DNA of 64,000 bases from Massilia sp. CF038 (GTDB taxonomy: Bacteria > Pseudomonadota > Gammaproteobacteria > Burkholderiales > Burkholderiaceae_D): NCBI RefSeq assembly GCF_900129765.1, contig NZ_FQWU01000003.1:310001-374000 (forward strand), given 5' to 3'. The position numbers and the translations under genes were made by a program. This document shows, piece after piece, positions 29,444-36,864 of this stretch (within the stretch, counting starts at the first letter, position 1; each line of letters begins with the position of its first letter). The notes beneath the pieces were generated by a model that saw only the letters and a list, made by a program, of their open reading frames with translations, was not told where the DNA came from and did no database searches.

Positions 29444-29897
29444 GGGTCTAGAGAGATAGCTCGCTCCGAATGTCCGCTTTGGGGCGTAAGCGGTCCATCG
29501 CGACCGCGAGCACACGACGCGTGCCAGTACGAGTTCGACCAACTTTATTTGCTCGCGAGTCCGGACCATCGCGTAACTCACACAGCCCGACCAACTTTCG
29601 TCCTGCGGCGACGGTGTGAAATCAACGGGTTAGCCTGGCCAGCCCGACCAACTATATTCTGTGTGGTCAACAACACCACTAGGGCGAATAAAGTTGGTCG
29701 GAGCGGGCCCTTGCCTGTCGCAGCCCATGGTGGCGTCGACAGGCACGCTCACGTACAGTGAACCCTGCTCCTGCCTCTTCAAGCCAGGAGCAGTCGGTGA
29801 CGTACTCGAATTGTCCAACCTGATCGCGATACTTGAAGCGGCAGGTCATGCCTGGCATGCGGGTGCGTGCGAACTCGTTCGTGATGTGCCATCGGGC
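29444..29897. repeat. Gene-free repeat region with AAGTTGGTCG copies C to F
   Basis: No convincing gene. Copy C (29535-29554) is the inverse of copy A. Copy D is CCCGACCAACTTT at 29586-29598, copy E is CCCGACCAACTATATTCT at 29643-29660 (inverse of copy B with one mismatch), and copy F is GCGAATAAAGTTGGTCGGAG at 29684-29703 with its tail GCTCACGTACAGTGA at 29747-29761. A separate hairpin CCGCTT-N8-AAGCGG lies at 29474-29493. The remainder up to the next gene shows nothing recognisable. Confidence 0.75.
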
Positions 29898-30755
29898 TCA
29901 GCGCACCTGCGCCAACCGGGCCGGCGGCGAGGCACTCAGCTTGCCGACAAAGAAAGTGCCGCTGTAAGCCGGGTCGTCCACGCCCAGCGCAACGGCCGGC
30001 GTATCGCGCCGGGTCACGCCGTCGAGCGCGTCGTCCATGCTGTCCGGTCCGCACTTTGGCGTGCAGGACCAGGCTGACCCTGCCAGGTAGCGCAAGTCCA
30101 GGCTGACCAGTTTGCTTACCTTGTCGCGCACTTGCATGGCGAAGGGCGTAAAAGCGGTATTCCACGGCATGCCTTGCTGCAGGCGCGCATGCGTATTCCC
30201 GGTGAATACCAGGGAATATCCCTTTGCCGGGATAGCCGCCAGGAGGTTGGACGCCATGATTTTGTCGCGCATACTGTCGGAGACACTGTCCGGTGTGTCG
30301 TACGGCATGTCGAACGGCGTCACGCTGCGTACCCGCCCGGCGGCAGTGTCCTCGCGCAACGCGCGCAGCAGGGCCAGCATGGCCTGGCTCGATCGGCCAT
30401 CTTCAGAACCCCAATGGGCGCCTTCGAGCAGCGCCTTTTCATCAATGCGCGACGCCATGAAGCCGGCCAGACGCGCGCGCTCGGAGGTGCTCATTTCCAG
30501 GAATACGGCGGGTCGCTCGCCCCGGGCTGCAAACTCGCGCACGCATTCGCCGAAGAAGCGCGGCGCTTCCTGGGTGCCGTGATATTCCCCGAACACCACC
30601 ACGCCGCCGTCCGGCAGTGCGCGCTTGAGTTCCTGATAGCAGCTGGCACGCGCGCCAGCACAGCTGAACAGAAGCAGCGCAGCGATCAGGACATGGCGCG
30701 ATGCCGGTTTCGGGGCAGAAGATGGGGTCGGGTTCAACGGCATAGTTGTGCGCAT
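29898..30755 (-). CDS. EreA/ChaN-superfamily-like secreted protein
   Basis: 285 aa. A long N-terminal region leads to a hydrophobic signal (VLIAALLLFSCAGARA), after which the mature protein starts near SCYQEL. The motifs VVVFGEYHGTQEAPRFFGE, FLEMSTSE and SLVFTGNTHARL correspond to the GE-x-HG and GN-x-HA signatures of the erythromycin-esterase/ChaN/TraB-type superfamily, whose members are hydrolases or haem-binding lipoproteins. No lipobox was clear. Start at 30755 or 30743 cannot be resolved. Activity is unknown. Confidence 0.65.
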   Translation of the reverse strand: MRTTMPLNPTPSSAPKPASRHVLIAALLLFSCAGARASCYQELKRALPDGGVVVFGEYHGTQEAPRFFGECVREFAARGERPAVFLEMSTSERARLAGFMASRIDEKALLEGAHWGSEDGRSSQAMLALLRALREDTAAGRVRSVTPFDMPYDTPDSVSDSMRDKIMASNLLAAIPAKGYSLVFTGNTHARLQQGMPWNTAFTPFAMQVRDKVSKLVSLDLRYLAGSAWSCTPKCGPDSMDDALDGVTRRDTPAVALGVDDPAYSGTFFVGKLSASPPARLAQVR

Positions 30756-30855
30756 GATTGATTCAATAAAATTGCTCTTACATTAACATGGCAAGTCCCT
30801 CAACAGGCGGTTGGAAGCGATTTTTTCGTTCGGCATGCGCGCCGCTGCCCTGCCC

Positions 30856-31950
30856 TCAACGCTTCGCATTGGAGATGTACACGGGCGTCTCGGACTCGCC
30901 TTTTTCCGCCATTGCCAGCATGCCCTGCAGTTTGATGCGCTCACCTTCATCCGTCGCTGATGTCACCAGATCGCGCAAGATGGCAACATGGGCCGACTGC
31001 AACGCTTGCGCTGCGGGCACGGCGATGTTCGGCTTCACACCTACGCGTTCCCAGCTGGTTTTGGTGATGGGATTGATGGAGCGTCCATCCGGGATCGCGG
31101 CCACGATGCCGTGCCCAAGGCGATACGGGCTCACGGGATTGGCGGCGCCCAGGGTGGTTTCGCCCACCACGGTGCCGCGCTTCTGCGTCTGGAAGTTATA
31201 GGCGCATTCTTCGGCAGCCGAACCTGTACGCGCCGAGGTCAGCACGTAGACGGGTTTGCGGTAACGCTCCGTGACTGTCGTCAGCGTCCAGTACTCCCTT
31301 GTTGTGTTCGACGGCCGGTCATAAAGATCGTTCAGGTGACGCTTGTCGCCAGCAGGGAAGAAATGGCTCATCAAATAGGCGACGCTGGATGGGGAACCAC
31401 CCCCATTGCGGCGCAGGTCGAGAATCAGCGCATCAGCGCCCGCCATCAAGGAAATCGCAGAAGTGTAGGCAGGACCGACCACATCCGCGGGGCCGAATTT
31501 GCTCAGCTCTATGTAGGCAACGTTGCCGGGAAGGCGCTCAATTTTTTCGATGCCGTATCCCGCGCGGATGGCTTGGGTACGGGCGTCGTCCATATCGTTC
31601 GGGCGGGGTGCGGCGGCTTCGCTGCTGGGCTTCAGTAAACGTTCATCAAACTTGACGTTGAAATGCAGGTCTCCGCTCAAGTCGCGCAGATCCTTTGCCA
31701 GAGCCGCGCTGAACGCCTGCGCACTCGCCGCGGAGGCATAGCCGCCTTGCGCATTCTTTTTGGCGATCGCATTGCCGACGCGTTTCGCTACAGCGGGATC
31801 GATGTAATTCGTGATCAGTTCTGTTGCCAGTGTCTGCAAGACCGCGGCGCGCGCGGAGGCGCTCAAGGGCGTCTCCGGCGTGGCGAAGACGGGAAGCGAC
31901 AACATCGCACCTAACACGACGCCTGCAAAAAACTCCTTCTTACCTGACAT
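30856..31950 (-). CDS. S41 family peptidase (IRBP/tail-specific protease-like)
   Basis: 364 aa exported serine protease; the signal peptide is FFAGVVLGAMLSLPVFA. An N-terminal helical IRBP-type region (AVLQTLATELITNYIDPAVA) is followed by the S41 domain with ADALILDLRRNGGGSPSS and the nucleophile Ser in TSARTGSAAEECAY, with the general-base region VVGETTLGAANP. No PDZ domain is evident. GGAGG precedes the ATG. It is 45 bp behind the LytTR regulator gene on the same strand and is probably the last gene of the kinase-regulator operon, hinting that the system controls or uses this protease. Confidence 0.88.
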   Translation of the reverse strand: MSGKKEFFAGVVLGAMLSLPVFATPETPLSASARAAVLQTLATELITNYIDPAVAKRVGNAIAKKNAQGGYASAASAQAFSAALAKDLRDLSGDLHFNVKFDERLLKPSSEAAAPRPNDMDDARTQAIRAGYGIEKIERLPGNVAYIELSKFGPADVVGPAYTSAISLMAGADALILDLRRNGGGSPSSVAYLMSHFFPAGDKRHLNDLYDRPSNTTREYWTLTTVTERYRKPVYVLTSARTGSAAEECAYNFQTQKRGTVVGETTLGAANPVSPYRLGHGIVAAIPDGRSINPITKTSWERVGVKPNIAVPAAQALQSAHVAILRDLVTSATDEGERIKLQGMLAMAEKGESETPVYISNAKR

Positions 31951-31995
31951 ATTTGCCTCCAGTTGGACTTCACATCGATGATTCGTGGCGTTGCA

Positions 31996-32745
31996 TCACT
32001 CCGCATTCTTGTTCAGCTGTTGCAATGCCGCCGTCAGGGCGGGCATGTAGGAGCGGCTGGCGCGTAGCACGCTGCCGTCGCGCAGACGGAGCAAGGCGTC
32101 GCGGTTTGTGAGCGGACAAAGCTCGGCGATCATGTCCAGCCGCACGATGGACGAGCGGTGCACGCGGTGGAACTGGCGCGGGTCCAGCTGCATGATCAAG
32201 TGGTGAAGGCGTTCGCGCAGCAACCAGGTTTTACCGTTCGCGTGCAAGGTCGCGTAGTCACCATCAGCCTCGATGCGTTCGACTTCAGATGCGGGGACCA
32301 GGACTGTGCGTGATCCGTTGCGCACGCTGAAGGTATGTATCGCAGGGGCAGCCGGGGCTGCGGCACGCACTTGGCCACGGTATGGGAATGCTTGCTGCGC
32401 GCGGTCAAGGGCGTCGTCAAAGCGTTCATCATCGACAGGCTTGAGCAGGTAATCGATGGCCGCTAATTGAAACGCTTGCAGGGCAAAGCTGTCGTAGGCC
32501 GTGAGCAGAATCGCCATGGGCCGCTGCGCTGGGGCTAGCGCGGCCAACATCTCCAGGCCGGTCTTGCCGGGCATCTCGACGTCGACAAACACCAGGTCGG
32601 GCTTGAGCGCCAGAATACCTTCGTGCGCGCTGTCGCCGTCACCGAATTCACCGACCAGCTCAAAGGCGTCGCGCTGCGCCAGGCGGACTTTGACCGCCAG
32701 TCTGGCCAGTGGCTCGTCATCGACGATCACGACGCGGATCTTCAT
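31996..32745 (-). CDS. LytTR-family response regulator
   Basis: 249 aa. The receiver domain (1-120) has the acidic pair VDDE, the phosphoacceptor Asp in VFVDVEMPGKTG and Lys in DYLLKPVDD. A linker rich in Ala and Pro leads to a C-terminal LytTR DNA-binding domain (about 140-245; SVRNGSRTVLVPASEVERIEADGDYATLH, RSSIVRLD). It overlaps the kinase stop by 4 bp. LytTR proteins bind pairs of 9-bp direct repeats with 12-bp spacing; such a pair occurs upstream of the pectate lyase at 48750. Confidence 0.93.
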   Translation of the reverse strand: MKIRVVIVDDEPLARLAVKVRLAQRDAFELVGEFGDGDSAHEGILALKPDLVFVDVEMPGKTGLEMLAALAPAQRPMAILLTAYDSFALQAFQLAAIDYLLKPVDDERFDDALDRAQQAFPYRGQVRAAAPAAPAIHTFSVRNGSRTVLVPASEVERIEADGDYATLHANGKTWLLRERLHHLIMQLDPRQFHRVHRSSIVRLDMIAELCPLTNRDALLRLRDGSVLRASRSYMPALTAALQQLNKNAE

Positions 32746-33776
32746 GCTGGCGCCCCAATTCTGTGCAGTGGCAGGGAGATGTGGACATGAAAGCGGCCAT
32801 CCGCACGCCAGCTCGCGTCCACGCTTTGATGATCGCCGTACAGGTGGCGCAGACGTTCCCTGACGTTGGTCAGGCCAATGCCGTTTCCCGCCGGCGTCTG
32901 CTGCAAGCCGTCGTTCTGCACGTCGATGATCAGGCGCTCGCCGGCGCGCGCGACAAGGATGTCAAGGTGTCCGGGCGTGGACAGCGTTGCGATCCCGTGA
33001 CGAATCGCGTTCTCAACCAACGGTTGCAGCACCAGGTAGGGCACGACGCTGTCCAGCAAATCGGGGCCGGCTTTCATCGTCATGCGCAGGCGGTCACCGA
33101 GCCGCGCCTTTTCAATCGCCAGGTAGGCATCGAGCAGCGCCAGTTCGTCGGCAAGCGCATGCTCGTGGCGGCCGTCGTGCGCGAGCGTGGTGCGCAGGAA
33201 GTCGGCCAGGCAGCCGATCATGCGGTTGGCTTCCTTGTTGGACTGGGCGGACACCAGCGCGGAAATGGCGTTCAGGGAGTTGAACAGGAAATGCGGATTG
33301 ACCTGCAGCCGCAGCGCGCGCAACTCCGCGTCGCGCGTGGCGCTTTGGGCCTGGGCGAGATGGAGGTGTACCCGTTGCAGCGACAGATAATAAGCCGCAA
33401 CCGCATGCACGGCGCAGAACGCAATCAGCGCCAGCCAGCAGCCATCCAGACCGCGCGGCAGATCGGCCCACTGGTAGCGGGTTTCCAGTCCCAGCGAAAT
33501 GGCAAGGCGCTGCCCCATCAGCGCGTTCAGGATCGACATGGCGTAGCTGGCTGACAGCAGCACCAGTGCCATGCGCAGCCAGGGCCATTCGCGGCGCCAC
33601 ATGGCCCGCTGCAGCAGCGCCAGTGGAAACAGCCACGCCATACAGCCGACGAAAAACAGCGAACGGAAGGCCACAACATGCCCATGGCCGTAGGAAGGCA
33701 AGCCGAGAATGGCCATGCAGGCGCACACTGGCAATGCGGCAAGCACGGGAACAAGCAGGGGTGTTTCTATTTTCAC
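32742..33776 (-). CDS. LytS/YehU-type sensor histidine kinase
   Basis: 344-aa inner membrane kinase. About four to five N-terminal transmembrane segments (residues 8-150) without a large periplasmic domain precede the His_kinase domain: LRLQVNPHFLFNSLNAISAL with the phosphorylated His, and an ATPase domain with LQPLVENAIRHGI and GNGIGLTNVRERL. It is the first gene of the kinase-LytTR-S41 peptidase operon, overlapping the regulator by 4 bp. The stimulus is unknown. Confidence 0.92.
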   Translation of the reverse strand: MKIETPLLVPVLAALPVCACMAILGLPSYGHGHVVAFRSLFFVGCMAWLFPLALLQRAMWRREWPWLRMALVLLSASYAMSILNALMGQRLAISLGLETRYQWADLPRGLDGCWLALIAFCAVHAVAAYYLSLQRVHLHLAQAQSATRDAELRALRLQVNPHFLFNSLNAISALVSAQSNKEANRMIGCLADFLRTTLAHDGRHEHALADELALLDAYLAIEKARLGDRLRMTMKAGPDLLDSVVPYLVLQPLVENAIRHGIATLSTPGHLDILVARAGERLIIDVQNDGLQQTPAGNGIGLTNVRERLRHLYGDHQSVDASWRADGRFHVHISLPLHRIGAPA

Positions 33777-33800
33777 GTGGGGGTCCTGGAATGCGATCGT

Positions 33801-34298
33801 TCAGTCACCCATCGAAAACAGCATCGAGCTGATCTTCCACCCTTCTTCTGCGCGCACCATCTGCCAGCTCTCGCTGCCGCGATTGCTCACCTTGCCGTCA
33901 ACGAGGAAGTCGAAATCGAACCACACCGACGCCACTGCGCCATTGGTATCGATGCGCACGTTGTAGAAGCGCTCTTCAACTGGTTTGTCTGAATTCTGAA
34001 TGTATTGGGAGAACTCTTTCCAGCTCGATGGTACCACCTTGCGGGCTTGCGGATTCCGCGCCTTTATCTCGGGCCATAGCGCCGCATCGGCGACCGACAA
34101 CCAGCTGTCGTGGTCCTGCAGGAAGAGGCCGGCGAGCGTCTTGCCGTCATGCGCGATGATGGCGGTTTTAAATTGCTCGACCACCTTGTGGATGGCCGCA
34201 ACGTCTGCCGCGTGCGCGCGGGCGACGGACCGATCCGCAGCGTGGGCCGGGCCAAGCAGGCACAAGGCGAAAAGAAGGAAGGATAGTAGAACGCGCAT
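33801..34298 (-). CDS. NTF2/SnoaL-like exported protein
   Basis: 165 aa with a signal peptide (LLSFLLFALCLLGPAHA). The mature protein is a cone-shaped NTF2-like fold by pattern: AIHKVVEQFKTAIIAHDGKTLAGLFL, then strands ending in SESWQMVRAEEGWKISSMLFS. This family includes enzymes and binding proteins and none can be chosen. It is 24 bp upstream of the sensor kinase on the same strand, so it may belong to that operon and even be part of its sensing input (inference). Confidence 0.75.
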   Translation of the reverse strand: MRVLLSFLLFALCLLGPAHAADRSVARAHAADVAAIHKVVEQFKTAIIAHDGKTLAGLFLQDHDSWLSVADAALWPEIKARNPQARKVVPSSWKEFSQYIQNSDKPVEERFYNVRIDTNGAVASVWFDFDFLVDGKVSNRGSESWQMVRAEEGWKISSMLFSMGD

Positions 34299-34509
34299 GG
34301 TCAGTCCCGAGGTCAGAAAGTGGTGACCTTAGGCGTTCGGCGGAGGGCGGTCCAGTCAAATGCGCCGAGCCGTGCATCCGGTGCGGTCAATCGGTTGGTC
34401 GGGGCAGGCATGCGAGCTTTGTTTCACTTGTAAGAATCTGCTTCAGAGTCACCGTGCTGATCGGATCGGAATTATATTGAACCCATCGAGATTCCAAACG
34501 GAGACACAC

Positions 34510-34932
34510 ATGAAACGCCTTCTCAACATTGCCATGATCACCGCCCTCAGTGCAGCCGCGCTGCTGCCCCTGTCTGCCAGCGCTGACAGCCGGGTGCGCG
34601 TCACCATCAATGCCGGCGCCCCGGTGTACAGCCACGCTGGCTATACCACGCATGAGCGCGTGCGCTACTATCAGCCCGCCTATGTCTACGCACCAGCGCC
34701 CCGCTATTACCGCGACGACCGCTACGTCCAGCAGCGCCAGTGGGGCGAGCGCAGCGGGTATGGCAGTGAGCACCGCCGCGGACGCCGCGACCTTGACCGC
34801 GATGGTATCGCCGACCGTTATGACCGCGATCTCGACAACGACGGCGTTCCCAATCGCTATGACCGCGACATGGACGGCGATGGCGTGCGCAACCGCTACG
34901 ACCGCCGCCCGGATAATCGCTACCGGTATTAA
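34510..34932 (+). CDS. Secreted protein with thrombospondin type 3-like calcium-binding repeats
   Basis: 140 aa with a signal peptide (residues 1-25, cleavage after ASA). A Tyr/Arg-rich central part is followed by three tandem acidic repeats at about 95-135: DLDRDGIADRYD, DLDNDGVPNRYD and DMDGDGVRNRYD, each with the DxDxDG calcium-binding pattern. ATG at 34510 follows GGAGACACAC. Small proteins of this kind are common in Oxalobacteraceae; a structural or Ca-dependent envelope role is possible. A terminator-like hairpin follows. Confidence 0.75.
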   Translation: MKRLLNIAMITALSAAALLPLSASADSRVRVTINAGAPVYSHAGYTTHERVRYYQPAYVYAPAPRYYRDDRYVQQRQWGERSGYGSEHRRGRRDLDRDGIADRYDRDLDNDGVPNRYDRDMDGDGVRNRYDRRPDNRYRY

Positions 34933-34942
34933 TGCTGTTACG

Positions 34943-34977
34943 ACATGGCCCTCCGTCCGAGGGCCATGTTTGCTTTC
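34943..34977 (+). terminator. Terminator-like hairpin after the Ca-repeat gene
   Basis: A perfect 10-bp stem, ACATGGCCCT and AGGGCCATGT, with a 7-nt loop starts 10 bp after the stop. It is followed by a weak T-rich tail (TTGCTTTC). Confidence 0.6.
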
Positions 34978-35056
34978 GCCTGCCTAATACCGTTAGGCAA
35001 CTTTGGCGAAAACACCACACAACCATCCCGAATTTCTCCCCTTCCCGGTCCAAGTT

Positions 35057-35085
35057 TTGACAATCCGTCAAACGTGCTAGATACT
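35057..35085 (+). promoter_or_regulatory. Sigma-70-like promoter of the laminarinase gene
   Basis: TTGACA at 35057-35062 is a perfect -35; the -10 is GATACT at 35080-35085 with the ideal 17-bp spacer. Transcription would begin near 35092, leaving a leader of about 100 nt, and the LacI-type palindrome starts right there. Confidence 0.6.
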
Positions 35086-35092
35086 CAACGCT

Positions 35093-35110
35093 CGTGGAAA
35101 CGCTTCCACG
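35093..35110. promoter_or_regulatory. LacI-family operator at the laminarinase transcription start
   Basis: CGTGGAAACGCTTCCACG is a palindrome with 7-bp arms and a central CG. Its core fits the LacI/GalR operator pattern TGnAAnCGnTTnCA exactly. Position at the predicted +1 implies repression relieved by a sugar ligand. No LacI gene is in the window. Confidence 0.65.
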
Positions 35111-35193
35111 GAGAGCTCTGGTGCCGACCATATCGGCTGGAAGCGGTTGTAGCCCGAACGTCAAAACCCAAAATAAATTCGGAGACTTTCAAC

Positions 35194-36780
35194 ATGAAGA
35201 TGAAGACGCTTAACATTTTGCTGGCATCCATTGTGGCTGCCGGCACCCTGGCCGCTTGTGGCGACAATTCGCCAAGTCAGACTCCCTCGGCGCAGGCCCC
35301 CGTCTATCTGGCCCAGACCGGCACCGCAGGTAGCGCCAGCTATGGCTACAACCCTGCCTCCACCTCCATCCAGTTTTATGTCAACAGCGCAGCCTGGGCT
35401 GATTTGCACTACACCGTCAACGGCGGCGGGCAGAACAATGTCCGCATGACTGCCTCCGGCGGCAATAACACTTACACGGTGCCGAACCTGAAGTCAGGCG
35501 ACGTGGTCCGCTACTTCTTCACCGTTGCCAGTGGCAATGGCGCGCTCGACACGGCATGGCTGCAGGCGACTACCGGCGCCAGCGGCGGCGGCACGACCGT
35601 TGCCTCCACCTGTACTTTGCAGGCCGAGAATTATTCCAACGCCTTTGACACCACCGCAGGCAATACGGGCAACCAGTACCGCACCGACAACGTCGACATC
35701 GAAGCCACTACCGACGCTGGCGGCGGCTACAACGTGGCGTGGACCGCCAACGGCGAATGGCTGGCCCACAACAACATCACCTTCCCCACAACCGGGGCCT
35801 ACACCCTGGCCTACCGCGTCGCGGCCCCGTCGGCAGGCGGCGTGATTTCCGCCGATCTGAATGCCGGCACCATCCCGCTGGGCACCACGGCCGTACCGGC
35901 CACGGGCGGCTGGCAAAACTGGACCACCGTCCAGCGCACCATCAATGTGAACGCTGGCACCTACAACCTGGGCACCTTTGTCAGCAATGCAGGCTTCAAC
36001 CTGAACTGGATCAGTATTGCCGGCGCCAGCTGCGGCACCACGACCCCGCCAACGACGCCACCCACCACGCCGCCTTCGGGCTGGACGCTGGCATGGGCGG
36101 ACGAGTTCAACGGCAGCGCCCTGGACGGCTCGAAATGGAACATCGAAGTCAACGGCAATGGCGGCGGCAACAATGAGTTGCAGTACTACACTGCGCGACC
36201 GGAAAACATCCGGGTGACCGGTGGCGAACTGGTGATTGAAGCGCGCAAGGAGGCCTACAACGGCAAGCAGTACACCTCAGGCCGCATTACCACGCAGAAC
36301 AAAGCCAGCTGGCAGTACGGCCGCATGGAAGCGCGCATGAAGATCCCGACCGGCAAGGGTACCTGGCCTGCGTTCTGGATGCTGGGTAACTCCATCGCCA
36401 CGGTGGGCTGGCCAGCCAGCGGTGAGATCGACATCATGGAGCACGTCAACTCGGAAGCAATGACCCATGGCACCATCCACTGGTCGGACGCAAACAACAA
36501 TTACGCCAACTATGGCGGCCCATCGGGCAACCTGGACTTCGGCCAATACCATGTGTACGCCGTGGAATGGGATGCGTCGGCGATCCGCTGGTATGTGGAC
36601 GGTAACAAGTTCCACGAAGTGAATATTGCCGGCGGCGTCAACGGCACATCGGAATTCCATGCGCCGTACTTCCTGCTGTTTAACCTGGCAGTAGGCGGCA
36701 ACTGGCCTGGCAGCCCGGATGGCGCGACGGTGTTCCCGAACCAAATGAAGGTTGACTGGGTGCGCGTGTATCGCAAGTAA
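35194..36780 (+). CDS. Three-domain GH16 laminarinase lipoprotein (endo-1,3-beta-glucanase)
   Basis: 528 aa. Signal peptide with lipobox LAAC (Cys 22) suggests surface anchoring. Residues about 34-128 resemble a CBM56-type beta-1,3-glucan-binding module; about 138-278 a CBM6 module (TCTLQAENYSN, AWTANGEWLAH); a Thr-Pro linker follows; about 293-528 is the GH16 catalytic domain with GEIDIMEH at 410-417 (nucleophile Glu411, acid/base Glu416). It hydrolyses laminarin or fungal cell-wall glucan. The start is taken at 35194 with GGAG upstream; a longer frame begins in the promoter. Promoter, LacI operator and terminator are all recognisable, so it is a single-gene unit. Confidence 0.93.
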   Translation: MKMKTLNILLASIVAAGTLAACGDNSPSQTPSAQAPVYLAQTGTAGSASYGYNPASTSIQFYVNSAAWADLHYTVNGGGQNNVRMTASGGNNTYTVPNLKSGDVVRYFFTVASGNGALDTAWLQATTGASGGGTTVASTCTLQAENYSNAFDTTAGNTGNQYRTDNVDIEATTDAGGGYNVAWTANGEWLAHNNITFPTTGAYTLAYRVAAPSAGGVISADLNAGTIPLGTTAVPATGGWQNWTTVQRTINVNAGTYNLGTFVSNAGFNLNWISIAGASCGTTTPPTTPPTTPPSGWTLAWADEFNGSALDGSKWNIEVNGNGGGNNELQYYTARPENIRVTGGELVIEARKEAYNGKQYTSGRITTQNKASWQYGRMEARMKIPTGKGTWPAFWMLGNSIATVGWPASGEIDIMEHVNSEAMTHGTIHWSDANNNYANYGGPSGNLDFGQYHVYAVEWDASAIRWYVDGNKFHEVNIAGGVNGTSEFHAPYFLLFNLAVGGNWPGSPDGATVFPNQMKVDWVRVYRK

Positions 36781-36813
36781 GGCCTGTTTGATTTCTCTCT
36801 GTTGACCGTTCAT

Positions 36814-36842
36814 GGCGCCCCCACCCGGGGCGCCTTTTTTTT
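36814..36842 (+). terminator. Rho-independent terminator of the laminarinase gene
   Basis: A GGCGCCCC/GGGGCGCC stem with a short loop is followed by eight or more T, 33 bp after the stop codon. It also separates the gene from the convergent ABC transporter gene. Confidence 0.88.
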
Positions 36843-36864
36843 GTCCGCAAAACGCGCAGGGCGC

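Noticed and set aside
28825-29703. Interpretation of the AAGTTGGTCG repeats as integron attC sites
   Set aside because: GTTGGTC does not fit the R' core GTTRRRY (T at the third R position) and no integrase is present.
29661-30077. 138-codon frame at the end of the repeat region
   Set aside because: Its second half is antisense to the EreA/ChaN-like gene, and the first half crosses repeat copy F.
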